A DNA stretch of 64,000 nucleotides from Molossus alvarezi (Eukaryota > Chordata > Mammalia > Chiroptera > Molossidae). Below, in pieces: positions 12,302-24,293 of this stretch (its first letter is position 1; each line of letters opens with the position of its first letter). The notes under the pieces were generated by a model. It was not told where the DNA came from, made no database searches, and was given only the letters and a program-made list of their open reading frames with translations. The stretch is taken from assembly GCA_037176705.1 (NCBI GenBank), contig CM073885.1:93620501-93684500 (forward strand), read 5' to 3'. The position numbers and the translations under genes are program-made.

Positions 12302-15300
12302 ATTTCCACTACACACTTAACCACTAAAGGGTTGCATAATTAGTTTGAGACAGAAGTCACTAAAAAATATGCTTTAACTGGTGGGAAGGTTGTGAAGGAA
12401 ATATAGATATTTTACACATGTTTGAGTCTGTGATGCCTTTCTAATGGAGAGAGCTAACAGAGAATATTCATCATTTGCATCTTCAAAACATACACCATTT
12501 TACCCCAAAATTAAATACATGTACATCATGCTATATATTCTTTTATTTTCCTTACTAATATTAGCCAGAACAAGAGTGTGTAAGTCTTCTCTATTTTTAA
12601 ATTGCCTAGAGATTGAGTGAGATTTTTAACTACATTTAACTGTTGATATGAAAATGAATCAGTACAGAATCAGAAGAGGTGGATGGCAAAACATATCACA
12701 TAAACTTAAGAAACTGAAGGTGTCTCAGGACTGGGTAAATTATAAATCAGATGAGGTACCCTTCAGGATACAAAGGGATAGGAATGTAGGTGGCAACATG
12801 AAAACAGGTAAAAAAAAAAAATAATAATAAGGTAGGTGTCTTACTCCCCCCAACAAGCATTAAAGCTGGAAGTAATAACTTTGATTGAAAGTTTTTTTTA
12901 TAGTATATCACATCAATTTTTTCCTCTTTCTATAGGAGATTATGAAAATTTTCAGAAAGAAATGTTGTCAAACCAATGACATGTAGGTGTCATATATTTC
13001 TAAAAGCCCATAATTGTGAAGAAATTGATACATAGAAGGAAAGATGTCATTAATATAGCCTTTCAGGATATCTGTTTTTCTGACTTTACTACATAGAAAA
13101 AATTATAACAGAATTTGATTGTAAAAAAACCTTTCTAGCCTTCAAAAATTCTCTTCAATGAAATTATTAATAAAAATGAACTCATTTTCATTTTTTACCA
13201 TTAGCATGAACAATGCCTTTTTTTTTTTTTTTTTCCTGTTTCCACAAAGCGAAGATAAAAATCTTAGGCAGGAGTGAAAAGGGAAGCAAGTAATTCTGTT
13301 GTATTTTTTCCTCTTTGGGTTTAGTTGAATTTACAAAAATGAAAACAGATACAACAGGTAATATATGTCTACTGTTGTGGATGCTGCCACGCTGCATAAT
13401 TAAACCTGTACCTAGTGATTGGCGGAATTCAACTCTCTTGACCAGAACTATAAGCAGGAATCAAAATCTCTTGCCTTCTCTCCCCCCTTAAACAGCACTC
13501 CATCCTTACAATCTTTCCCTTTGGTAGCTTTTTTGTTGGAATTACTGAGAAAAGGATTTGTGCAAAGATTTGTGCAGGTGAATTTTCCCTTGAGACCAGC
13601 AGTACCAATCTGTTCAAGTCCAAGTACTATGATTCAAAATGTAGCAAAGCCAGAATACAGATTTTTTTTTAATCCTAGGAGTGTTAGGGGCACTATTCAC
13701 AAAGAAAACAATGTGAATGCTGTCCCTTGGTATGGAGGGACATGCTAACATTGATTGGGGCATACAATGTGAGTCCCTCAAAACCTTGAAGTCCAATAAA
13801 GGGGCCGAAGACCCTAATTTTATCACCACCCTCCTTTTAACAGTAAAAAATAATGAAGTCTGGGATAAGAATATGTCACTGGGCAAAACACTGAAACCTA
13901 TATCTGAAAATGTACTCCTTTTTCTTTGTCCTATCCTGTGGCTATTGCTTTGGGAAGACAGTTGACAAAGAAGATATGTATGAACAATAACAGCAAAAAA
14001 TAAATAAAAAATAGCAGGTCATTCTGCTTATAGATAATTGTAAATTGCTAGATCATATTAACAGAGAAAGGAATCTCAGAGAGTCAAAGAATTGGGAACT
14101 GGAGTCTAGTCAATGACCCTTTTGTTTTGCTGCTTCAAGGTACAGGTGAGAAAGCTGAAGCCAAAGATCAGAGATCATAGATGAAGATCTAGATGCCTAA
14201 TCAGATTTAACCAAAAAAAAAAAAAAAAACAAAACTATTCTATTTTATTTAAAAATGCCTCCATATAAGATTCCTTCTGCATTCAAGATTCCCATTGTCT
14301 AGCATGACACTGCCTTCTACCAAAGCCAAGGTACACCTGCCTCATCAAAAGAAATTCTAAAGAAGGTGCTATAGGCAGAAGGACAATGATCCCAAAAATG
14401 CATACCAAAGCAAGTGAAAAATAACAATAGCCTGATAAAATAATGATAATATGTTTTTGTGGTTAAAAATACACAAAATCAAAAACATGTAAGTCTGAGG
14501 ATGGAGTGTTAAATATAAATAAATTCTTCTATTTTCTACAATTCTTCTATTTTCTGAGACAACAATGGTGTTGAAATATATATCTGAACATGAATGAGAT
14601 AAGATTGCAAATTTCAATTTCTAAGTTAATCACTAAAAGAACAGAAAATGTGAGCAAAGGAAATGAATTCTTTAGATGTTTCTTCTATTTGCTTTCATAT
14701 TTCTAAGTACTTTGTTATATGTTTATAGGGCTGCTTTATTTATTTTAGACAATATTAACTGAGTTTTATGTTACCTTACAATATTATGTCATCAACACAC
14801 CATTTCCCCTCCTTGCATTCTCCCGGTAGAGATATATCATAGTTCTGAGGTTAATCAGTGTTCAGATTTAACATTACTACTATATAAAAAATTTTAGTTG
14901 CTGTCTACAGTTCACTAAAATTGCATTTCCTTTCTAATCTTATTGTCTTTTTTTTCTGTAATAATCATGTCCTCAATTTTATTTCTTGCAGTTCTCTATT
15001 ACTTATCTCTCTTTCTTCACAAAAAGTTTAAAAGTAATTGGTTCTGGGAAATAAAAATTGAGGATAGATAGGAATAAGGTTGAATTTCAAAATATTTAAC
15101 AACCAGTGACATAAAGACACAAATTAATCCAATGCTCTCTGCCCAAAAACAACCAGTAGGCCGTGCTGGGGTATACTCACTGCACAGGAGCCCTGGGAAG
15201 AGGAACCGGGAAGGAAATGATAGTCAGGGAAATGGCTACTGCTTCGTTACCAGCCTATGAGTACTACCTGACCTGCTCAATGACATGCATAGATTATGTC

Positions 15301-16116
15301 GAATTAAAATTAATATTAAAAATAAATACATGTGTTACATTTAGTCCTTAAACCCTAGCATATCTTTGTGAAGTGAAAGAATTCACCATGTCACATATAT
15401 AAAATGCTGGCCAGTACTGATTAAAAGTCCACAGGAGGTCAAATGTTTCTGCTGTGTAACAGAACTGTTCGACAACCAAGGTGCTTACATTCTAACAAAT
15501 ATTTTGCCTCTGTGTAGAGCCAGAAGCTGAATAATATACATCAGTTTCTTCTGGGCACAGTGAATTGAACTAAAGAGAAAAGGCAGTTTTCCTCTTGAGG
15601 AAACTGTTAAGTAATTGCAGCCTATTTGGTGTTAATTTTCAACAGGTGCTGCTTAAATATAATGTAGTATCATCCTAATATTTAATAAGGTCTCTGAGTT
15701 GAGAGTCCCTATGCCAAATTTTACACAAATTCATTTAAATTGGATGGAGTTACTACATCTCCTCCAAAACAAATAAAGATAGACATACTATTTAGTAACT
15801 GTAAGGGACACTACATTAATTACCTTTCTTAATTTCCCTCCGGAAATCATTTCTGTCAATAATTCTATTTTAACTATGATGAATGGGAGGCAGGAGCACT
15901 AGGTTTAAGCATCAGGCTGCTGACAAACTGGTTTGGGGACTAGAGCAAGATTAGATCATGAAACTATGAACTAGAGGAGAAGTATCTTCCTTTTATGTGG
16001 TGTACAATAATACAGAAAAGAAAAGCCAATATTCTTTCTTAACACTGAATTCTTATTGAAAATATAGAGTATTTATGAATATAAAGCTTTTTACAGGTTC
16101 TCAGAAAGAAAGAGGG
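12302..16116. other. Unassigned 3.8 kb, no gene seen
   Basis: AT-rich DNA with homopolymer runs (T-run about 13219-13234, A-run about 14213-14229). Overlapping short frames on both strands at 13419-13965 have no family resemblance, no splice context and no bias I can see. No mobile element is recognised with confidence. Confidence 0.4.
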
Positions 16117-16120
16117 GTGT

Positions 16121-16154
<34 letters not shown>

Positions 16155-16155
16155 T
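16117..16155. repeat. (TG)n microsatellite
   Basis: A near-pure GT repeat of about 39 bp with one TTTG interruption. Likely length-polymorphic. Confidence 0.95.
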
Positions 16156-16440
16156 TAATGGATTATCAAAAGAAAGTATTCTTATCTTCAAAGACTTAGG
16201 AAGAAAATTTCAGAAATAAAAAAGATATAATTGAAAGCAATATGAAGTAATTTTGCTAAAGAAAAATATTAAAACTGAATGGCCAGCAATAATAGAAATA
16301 AATTAGCAACATGTATGTGTTACAAAGTAATACAAAATTATTAGACATTAAATTATTTCATTCAGTTCAATAGATATTTAAGAGTGATTGAAGACAGAAA
16401 ATGACAATGCCTTGCCCTTATGATAAATACAATCTAAAAG

Positions 16441-16762
16441 AAAGTATTATGCTAAGCAAAATAAGCCAGTCAGGGAACGATAAGTATCACATGATCTCAC
16501 TTATTTGTGGAATCTAATGAACACAATAAGCAGAGGAACAAAATAGATCCACAGACATAGAAGTAAGGAACAGACTGACAAACCTCAGAGGGAAGAAGGT
16601 TGGGGGCGGGAAGAGATAAACTAAAGAACTTATATGCATATATGTACAACCGATGGACACAGTGCAGTAAGAGGAGGGGCGGGAGCTGGGAGGAGGGTGT
16701 CAATGGAGGAAAAAGGAGGGACATCTGTGATACTTTCAACAATATAGATACATGTTTTAAAA
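16441..16762 (+). mobile_element. Short LINE-1 3' end
   Basis: A strongly 5'-truncated L1 holding only the last ORF2 codons and the 3' UTR. It starts near AAAGTATTATGCTAAGCAAA and includes ATGATCTCACTTATTTGTGG, the G-rich stretch around 16600-16620, the ACTTATATGCATATATG block and GGACATCTGTGATACTTTCA. The 3' UTR is closest to copy C (23755-28750), not to the intact element. Its A-tail is degraded. Confidence 0.9.
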
Positions 16763-17865
16763 AGCTGAATGGCTTTAGAGGCATAAACTGTAGCTATGGA
16801 ATAGAGTAACTTTAGAAATGCTTCATAAATTCACATTGTTATGCAAAATAACTGATTAGAAAAGTCTCAACCATCAGATTAACATTTTTAATATAAAAAT
16901 TTGACAGATCAGTTTACCTGTTTTTATTTATATAGACACGTTTGTGTAATTAAAATTAAGTATGTATGAAAAGTTTAATTTCACAGAAAAGTTTTCTATT
17001 TGTATTACTGTAAAAAAAAAAAGTGAAGACAGACACAAGCAAATAATTTTTAGAATAACCAAATAATTATGGCTCTGTGGTCAATTTTGCTGAGAGCTGG
17101 ACCAGGAATCACTTTATTTCAGAAAATTCAATTTGAACTCTGTATAGATGACCATTAAACCATACAAGAAGAAAGGCAGATGGAACAAGAAAGAATCAAA
17201 GTGCACAGCATATCAAAGGAAATACAAATAGGGCAACAAGATTAGAATTTATGGCATTTATTTAAAGGAAGCACATACTGATAGCAATAAGGCCAGTCTA
17301 ATATATTTGTTTCTGTTTTCTGATATTTCTCAAATAATCAGATCAATAAACTGTTCTATCAGAATCGTAGCTCCAGTTCATGTTTACTTGTACTTTGCAT
17401 TTTGTGAAGAGTTACTTGCTCCCCAAAGAGAAACCCTGTTACCTAACTTGTATGTTCCCTCCCTTACCAAAACCAGGCACCCACCAAGGGAATCTAATGC
17501 ACTATTTCAAAACAGAAGCACATGCTATCAGAAGTCAGAAACCTTTACAAATTTGGGCACATATTTTTTTCCTTTTTCTATCATGTACCAACTTAAACCA
17601 TATTATCAAATTATGACATGAGCCAGGCAAAACTAAATTAAAAATGTGATTATTTTTCTACCATATCAACCAAGAAACAGTTATTGTCCTCCTGCATTAC
17701 AATGTGATTTTAGATATTTTTTAAGAATTATAAAAATTCTTCCAATTTGAATAAATTGGGAGAGGGCCTGGGTGCTAGTCACCACAAATAAAATAAAGAG
17801 AAAATATATTTATTTAAATATATTCAAAGATCATATTATAAAAGTAGATCTTTTTTCAGGTGAAT
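16763..17865. other. Unassigned, no gene seen
   Basis: AT-rich sequence. Two overlapping frames at 17307-17621 have no recognisable motif. No repeat family is identified. Confidence 0.4.
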
Positions 17866-17878
17866 AAAAATATACTTT

Positions 17879-18095
17879 CGCCCAGCTGGTGTGGCTCAGT
17901 GGTTGAGCATTGACCCAGCATCAAGAGGTCACAAGTTTGATTTCCAGTAAGGACACATGCCCAAGTTGTGGGTCAAATCCCCAGTGGGGGGCACGTAGGA
18001 AGTGGGCAATCGATGCTCTCTCTTATCGATGTGTCTATCTCTCTCTCCCTCTCACTTCTTCTCTCTAAAATCAATTTAAAAATTTTTAAATATAT
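17879..18095 (+). mobile_element. tRNA-derived SINE, second bat type
   Basis: The head reads CCCAGCTGGTGTGGCTCAGT followed by GGTTGAGC, with a degraded B-box (AAGTTTGATTTCC) and a middle with ATCGATGCTCTCTCTTATCG. It differs from the main Ves type in the head and in a tail of TCAATTTAAAAA instead of GGTGAGGATTAAAA. Copies at 39872 and 60711 belong to the same type. An imperfect duplication (ATATACTTT at 17870-17878 and 18096-18104) flanks it. Confidence 0.87.
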
Positions 18096-18104
18096 ATATA
18101 CTTT

Positions 18105-18971
18105 AAAAGATTTGCATAAAACCTATTCTTTATTCTCCCTGCCCTGACATAGTGCATTCAATATTTATAATTTTACATAATTCTCTCATTTTATCTAAAT
18201 TGCCAATAAATTTGAAATGTTAATGCAAATTTAATTGAGTCTTAGGAGGTACATATTTTGGCTACTGTTTAGTTAAATGGAATTCAGGTGACTGTCAATT
18301 TCCCAACTTTTGTTAGCTGAATTTTCAATCCTTGCTTTTGTGACTTTGTTCTTATAAATAAGATCTCCACATATCTCGTATTTATAATTACATTGACTAT
18401 GATAATGTTAACTTCTATTTCAGAATTATAAAAACTATTCATCCTTCAGCATTTACAATCCTAAGCTGTTCAGAAGCATTCATACTCTTCAAATGTTTTC
18501 ACTACTAGTGACTGCATATTTGAATGCCAAGAATTTGATAGTCCTGATGTCTGAAGGGCTTTCCAAAGTGAGCATGTTTGTATTTACTCCGGCTCTGAGA
18601 GAATAATGGCCCAATTATTACTTTCCTTTCCTTGCACTAGGAATTTCCAGCTATACAAGTAACAAATGAACATTAATTGACAACCTTTAAATCCATACCT
18701 TTGAATGAACTGTGAACACAAATATCTAAAATGAAATTTAAGAAGGTGAAAATGTGTCTAATACTTTAACTATGGAACTAGATCATCAACACTGTATCCA
18801 AATTGTAGAACATGTGGCAAAACTCCCTAGAGTATTAGAAAATTCATTTCACATAAGGCCATTGATAAATGTGTCAATTTATATTAGTGTGTGAAATGAT
18901 TTTATCCCAAAGTATTCCCTATTATAAATACTATCATTTAAAAGTATAAGAAAAAGGAGAACATTGTTATA
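18105..18971. other. Unassigned, no gene seen
   Basis: AT-rich sequence next to the truncated 3' side of L1 copy B. Nothing is recognised. Confidence 0.4.
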
Positions 18972-19338
18972 GGTCTGTTTAAGTTTTCTATCTATTCCAA
19001 GTTCAGTTTTGGGAGACTATGTGTTTCTAGAAATTTGTTCATTTTGCTTAGATTGTCCAATAATTTTTTGCCAGTTATTACTTCATTTTGAAATCTATTT
19101 GTTCAGATATGAGTATTCCTACCCCAGCTTTCTTTTGCTTTCCGTTTGCGTAGAAGATTTTTTTCCATCCCTTCACTTTCAACCTATGTGAGACTTTTGT
19201 TGTGAAGTTGGTCTCTTGTAAACAACATATAGATGAGTGATGCTTTCTTATCCAATTAGCTACTCTGTGTCTTTTTATTGGAGCATTCAATCCACTTACA
19301 TTTAAGGTAATAATTGATATGTACTTATTTATTGCCAT
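18972..19338 (-). pseudogene. ORF2 remnant of LINE-1 copy B
   Basis: Starts with the conserved [14 protein letters not shown] and CCLQET segment of the endonuclease domain (ATG at 19338) and stays open to about 19078. There the sequence jumps, in L1 terms, from about 31957 to about 32938 of the intact copy, losing most of the endonuclease. The rest ends at 18972 in the FLETHSL region. Non-functional. Confidence 0.9.
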
Positions 19339-19383
19339 TTTTGTTTAGTGTGGTTATATTTTTTATCCTATTTCTCCTGCTAA

Positions 19384-20548
19384 TTACAGTAGTCCTTTTA
19401 ACCTTTCTTGCAGTGCTGGTTTGATGCTAGTGTGTTCCTTTCGCCTCTTTTTTTTTTTTTTTTTTTTTGGTCTGGGAAGCTCTTCATTTGGCCTTCTATT
19501 TTAAGTGATAGCCTTGCTGGGTAGAGAGAGTAATTTTAGATTCAGATCCTTGTTTTTCATGAACTTGATTATTTCATGCCATTCCCTTCTGGCCTGTAGT
19601 GTTTCTGTTGAGAAGTCAGCTGAGAGCCTTATGGGGGTTCCTTTGTATGTAACCTGTTGCTTATCTCTTGCTGCCTTTAGGATTCTCTCTTTGTTGTTAA
19701 TTTTTGGCATTTTAATAACGATGTGTCTTGGTGTGGGCCTGTTTGGGTTCTTCTTATTTGGGGCTCTTTGTGCTTCTTGAACTTGAATGCCTTCTTCCTT
19801 CATCAAATTAGGAAAGTTTTTTGTCACCATATCTTCAAATATATTTTCTTTTTTTTTTTTTTTTTTGTTCAGGTAGAGTGGGAGGGAGAGAGGAAGAGAG
19901 AGAGAGAGAGAAACATCGACGTGAAAGGGACACATCGATTGGTCGCCACCCGCACAACCAACCAGGGCCGGGGACAAACTGCAACCGAGGTACGTGCCCT
20001 TAGCGGGAACCGAACCCGGGTCTCTCCAGACCGCAGACCGACTCTCTAACCGCTGAGCCAAACCGGCCAGGGCTTCAAATATATTTTCTAACCCTTGCCC
20101 ATTTTCTTCCTCTTCGTGGATTCTTATGATGTGAATATTGTTACATTTGCAGTTGTCCCACAGTTCTCTTAAGCTGTCTTCCTGTTTTTAATTGATGTTT
20201 TCCTTTTGGTGTTCTGATTGGTTGATTTTTTTCTATCCTGTCTTCAAACCCACTGATCCAGTCCTTAGCTTCCTCTCCTCTGCTATATAGTCCTTCAAAT
20301 GTGTTCTTTATTTTTGCTATGTCATTCTTCATTTCTTCTTGGGGGTTTTTAATATTCACTTGGTTAATTTTCAATGTTTCTATGTCTTTACTCATGGTTC
20401 TCATGTCCTTACACATGCTGTTGAGCTTCCTCAAGATCATGGCTCTGAATTTTAGCTCTGTTAACTTGTTTAACTGCATTTCATTGATATCATCTTCAGT
20501 AGAGTTCTCTTGTTCTTTCATTTGGTATTTGTTTCTTTGGTTCACCAT
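19384..20548 (-). pseudogene. ORF1 remnant of LINE-1 copy B, split by SINE
   Basis: ORF1 would start at the ATG at 20548 (MVNQRNKYQMKEQ) and stop at 19384. The N-terminal coiled coil is readable in 20141-20548. The C-terminal half, with QARREWHEIIKFM and the PRHIVIKM strand, lies left of a Ves SINE inserted at 19850-20072. Further frameshifts are present near 20141 and 19501. No functional protein is possible. Confidence 0.9.
19850..20072 (-). mobile_element. Young Ves SINE inside LINE-1 copy B
   Basis: Near-consensus Ves SINE, read on the minus strand, with a T-run at 19850-19866 as the reversed A-tail and the head at CCGCTGAGCCAAACCGGCCA. It is flanked by a perfect 17-bp duplication, CTTCAAATATATTTTCT, at 19833-19849 and 20073-20089. 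Removing one duplication copy and the SINE restores the ORF1 reading, so it landed in an existing L1. The many intact CpG sites suggest recent insertion. Confidence 0.97.
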
Positions 20549-21350
20549 TCTGGCTATCTCAGTGGGTTTTGGAGCCTGCCAAATTTTCTCTGTGGGAGTT
20601 GGTGTTCTGCTGTTTGTGGCTCTCTCCACTAGGTTTTGAATGAGCGTGTTAAACACCACTGTCAAGTCTTACTTTCCTTTGTAGAGTTACAAGCCCAGGA
20701 AAGGTTTAATAATTCTCTAGCTTTTTGCCTGGAGGCTATCAGTAGTGGTTACCTGAAGAGCCTTGGCTTCTCAGTTGAATAAAAAAACTCCCTAAGGTGT
20801 TCAGCATAAGGGGATTTCTGGTGGGGCACATGCTAGTTGCTAATGAGCCTCAATTTGCATATCAATGGCCCACAGGGTAGGGTTGAATCTCTGAGGGAGG
20901 GGCCACTGCCTTTCCCCAGAGCCTTGGGTAGGAGTAAAATGGCCACCGTCCTGAGTGGCCGCAACTCAGCAAAAGCCCTGAGTGCCCTCCAAATCCCTAG
21001 TGTCCCCACACAGTTCCAGTCTAGTCCACCCTCCCTCTGCTGGAGCCCAAGGTGAGTGGCTGTTGCTATTTTAGCCTCTGTCCTGGCTCTGCACTGTGGA
21101 GTGGGCTTGGGAGTTTAACCCCCAGGGCACTGCTCACAGCTAAGACCACTGCTATCCGTGGGCTCCCAGCCCCATTCTCGTGTCTCCGCAATCCTACCAG
21201 GATCAATTCAGTGTCGCTGGTTAAATGGTCCTTGCTAGCTGCTTTTCTGTTGCTTTTTCCCGATGATTTGTCTTTGTTTTAGTTGTAATTCTAGTTTGGT
21301 CCTGGAAGGTGTCTGTGTAGCTTCCATTCACTCTGCCACCATTTTGGAAT
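20549..21350 (-). promoter_or_regulatory. 5' UTR of LINE-1 copy B
   Basis: About 800 bp, collinear with the 5' UTR of the intact L1 but with many CpG losses. At the outer edge (21335-21345) the minus strand reads AAAATGGTGGC, a mutated form of the YY1-type motif in the intact element. Antisense frames at 20837-21055 and 21052-21282 mirror those of the intact copy. Promoter activity is inferred from position only. Confidence 0.8.
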
Positions 21351-22165
21351 CTTCCACAATTTAAAATTTAAATACCTTAAAAGGTATTTCTGAATTAGAG
21401 AGAATAGTAAACCACCAACTTACCTAACATCATTCAACAACATAAAGAATTTTAAGATATCTTTAACAAAGGTATTTTAGCCAATAATTTTTTTTTAATT
21501 CTTCTAAAGAAGCAAAATTTGAAAGTAGAATGTTATTTGAAATTCTCAATGCCTCTAGGCTAATATTTTAAATATTTTAATATTAATTTAAAAACAAAAC
21601 TTTTATACTAGTAACAGAAGAATTTCTCCTATTTGAGAATATATTTTAATTTTCCATTGTGATTAAATTGTTTAAAAGTAATTTTACTATAATTACATAC
21701 AATATTTTATCCATTTTTCTGTAATATGGACCCATGGACAAGTGATCAAAATTAAATCATAGAAGGATTATAATTACTAAAATTGAAAACGATCCCTGAA
21801 ATTGGAGCTGAATATTCTTTAGCTAATGAAGCGCATGGGCAACTGTAAAATAACCAATGATTTAAAAGTTGTCAAAAGTAATTCTCAATATTAAATATTA
21901 GATATCAGTGCATATCAAACTGCTGTCTTATCACAGCAAACCCACCCAACTCTCCAGGCCTCCCTCTGGTTCACCACACTACTTATTAAATGATTCACCA
22001 CACTTAACACACACTAAAAATAAAAAAAAACTTTTTAGAGTCTAATACAATAATTCTAAAGAAACACATGCTGCTTCATTGAGGTTTTTGGTTTATGTTA
22101 AGAGGGATAGAAATAACTTGGCATTTAGAAATAATATTTGTTATGCCCAAATTTGTCTTACCTAT
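21351..22165. other. Unassigned, no gene seen
   Basis: Very AT-rich sequence with no recognised repeat or frame. Confidence 0.4.
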
Positions 22166-22320
22166 AGTCCTGGCAGATTTGGCTCATCTGTTAGAGTGTC
22201 TGCCTTCGGACCAAAGAGTCATAGGTTCTATTCTGGTCAAGAGCACGGTTGCAGTTCAGTCCTAGCCCTGGTTGGGGTGTGTAGGAGGCAACCAATTGGC
22301 GTGTCTCTCTCACACCTTTC

Positions 22321-22367
<47 letters not shown>

Positions 22368-22428
22368 TTTTTCTTTCTTCTTTCTTTCTTTCTTTCTTCC
22401 ATTCTTTCTTTCTTCTCTCTCTCTTTCT

Positions 22429-22465
<37 letters not shown>

Positions 22466-22642
22466 TCTCTTCTTTCTTTCTTTCTTTCTTCTCTTTCTCT
22501 TTCTCTTTCTCTTTCTCTTTCTCTTTCTCTTTCTTTTCATTCATTCTCTTTCTCCCTCTCCCTCTCCCTCCCTCCTTCCCTCTCACTCTGTCTGAAAATA
22601 AATGGAAAATATCCTTGGGTGAGAATTAAAAAAACAACAACA
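22166..22642 (+). mobile_element. Ves SINE with giant internal microsatellite
   Basis: The head (TCCTGGCAGATTTGGCTCAT) and tRNA-like part run to about 22300, then the usual CT-rich linker is replaced by about 220 bp of TTTC and TTTCTC repeats. The normal SINE end (AATGGAAAATATCCTTGGGT, then GAGAATTAAAAAAAC) follows at 22600-22642. The element is nearly twice normal length because of this expansion. No clear target-site duplication. Confidence 0.93.
22317..22536. repeat. (TTTC)n / (TTTCTC)n microsatellite
   Basis: Polypyrimidine tract about 220 bp long made of TTTC units, then TTTCTC units, with small interruptions. Its complement is pure polypurine, so it can form triplex or slipped structures. 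It produces spurious Lys/Glu-rich and Phe/Leu/Ser-rich frames on both strands. Confidence 0.95.
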
Positions 22643-23745
22643 AATGGGTATTGAAATCTTGTTGAATACTTTATATGCCTCTTAAAATGACCTTTACAGT
22701 GTAAAGAAGTTACAAACATGACTGGCATAAGGAAACATTCAGTTTTGTTTTTGCTGATCAAGCTTTGTGTCTAGGCAAAGAACACATGAAATGGGTGTTT
22801 GAGAAGCATGGCAGTGTTCTTAGAAGGGAAGACAATGTCACTTCCAGATCTGGACTGAAATATGTAGGCAACAAACAAAAAGAGAACTAGGAACTTAGAG
22901 CTCATTCCCTCCATTATTTTTCTTATAGAATCAACTGCTTTCTTTTCGACAACTATTAGCTCATACCACTCTTGGCACATATTTTAGTAAACCCTAAATC
23001 TTGCAGATTCTTTTGAAACAGGAATTTAAAATTCATTAAAAGTAATATATTTCTCATTCACTCTTCTATTGATCCTCCTCATCTTTAGTTTATTTTGCCC
23101 TCTGGTCGACCCTGTATACACATGGCAAATAGTATTTTAAGATATTTCTCCAATACTGTTCTTTTATCATTATTACCCTGGCTCTTTATAATATTGCTAA
23201 AATGTTCTTGCCTCTTCAGCGTTTGAGTGCAATATAAATTTTCTTGATTAGTAATACCCATCAGAGTGTCCCCATTGATTACTCAGGGATATGTCCCTGC
23301 TCTACTCAGGGACATTTCTGAGATGTCTTACTGTAGTCAGGGATATTTCTTTCCCTTTAGCCTCCCCCATCAGTTAGCCACAGTGCTTCCAGTGCTGCTA
23401 TGGACCCTTCTAGTACTATGGCTCCACTTTCCACAAGGGGGACCACCACTATTACCACTGCTCTGTTATCAAGGGTAAAGTCATAACTATCACTTGGGTT
23501 ACTGTATTCCAGACTTGATAAAAGCCCGTTCCAATTCTCTAAAGTTCGACAAAGACCAAATTACACATTTAAAATGCATGTAGTTTACTTAAAACTTTGG
23601 TAAAGTGGAAGGTAAGTAAAGCATGCAGAATTATTCATCAGGACTACTGGATGTCAGTATTCTCAGAGCCAACAGGGTAAGAACCTTGGTAGTTTTCACC
23701 AGGCCTTTTCCCCATCCATCTTCAATGCTGTCACACGGAATTAAC
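22643..23745. other. Unassigned, no gene seen
   Basis: No repeat family or coding pattern is convincing. 23266-23478 holds a short frame in a locally GC-richer stretch with three CAGGGA(T/C)AT-like words, without known resemblance. Confidence 0.4.
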
Positions 23746-24273
23746 AACCAGCTTTCTGAGTTTGGAAGGCAAGACGGCTGGAATCTAAGAAAGTTCCATC
23801 CACTTGCACCTGGCCCAGGACCAGACTTGCGGCTAAACTGCGGAACATTCACCTTGAAAAACCACCTGAAGTAGATGATTGGAAATACTACAAGTGTGGA
23901 GAGGGGACAGGAGAAGAAGCGGAGTGGGTGAGCCAACTGGAGCAGCTGCGCCGTGGGGCTGGAAAGCTGGAGGGAGGGTGCGGCAGCGCAGCTTCTGCTC
24001 CCTGGAAGCATGAGGACTCGGCCGCACACAGAGATCCCCGAAGGAAAACAACACACAAAGGATCGGGAACCTACACAGCACTGGACAGTGGGAAGCACAG
24101 CTGATTTGGCCCACTGAGGGGACTCAGACAGCACTATCCCAGGCTTCAAACAAGTGCTTGGTTACAACAGCAGCCTGGGAAGCTCGCCCAGATTGTGCTT
24201 GGCGGGAGGGGCCACAAAGCAGAACTGTGGACCTGCAGAAGGGGTCTGAGCTGATCACCCAGCAGTGAAGTGC

Positions 24274-24293
24274 GGGGGGGGGGGGGGGGGGGG
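24274..24293. repeat. G20 homopolymer
   Basis: Twenty consecutive G on the plus strand inside the copy C 5' UTR. It can form G-quadruplexes and is prone to length error in sequencing and replication. Confidence 0.93.

Larger units (their letters stand above)
18972..21350 (-). mobile_element. LINE-1 copy B, 5'-complete but 3'-missing
   Basis: Same family as the intact L1 but diverged. Reading leftwards from 21350 it has the 5' end (AAAATGGTGGCAGAG on the minus strand), the 5' UTR, ORF1, the ORF1-ORF2 spacer, the first 87 codons of ORF2, a deletion of about 980 bp, then about 110 bp of the region upstream of RT, and then host DNA. The RT, Cys-rich end, 3' UTR and poly(A) tail are all absent. 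A Ves SINE sits in ORF1. L1 integration starts from the RNA 3' end, so loss of the 3' half must be a later deletion or rearrangement. Confidence 0.92.

Noticed and set aside
13419..13965. Overlapping frames of 80-109 residues on both strands
   Set aside because: No family resemblance, no splice sites in place, and similar lengths in several frames suggest chance.
18972..19338. Spliced L1 copy (loss by RNA splicing)
   Set aside because: The internal join near 19078 does not show GT/AG borders in the intact sequence, and no poly(A) tail is present.
22191..22586. 131-residue Lys/Glu/Arg-rich frame on the minus strand
   Set aside because: It is the translation of the TTTC/TTTCTC microsatellite in a Ves SINE. 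The other strand gives an equally long Phe/Leu/Ser frame.
23631..24149. 172-residue frame on the minus strand
   Set aside because: It overlaps the GC-rich 5' UTR of L1 copy C and its left flank. No motif, and other frames are equally open.
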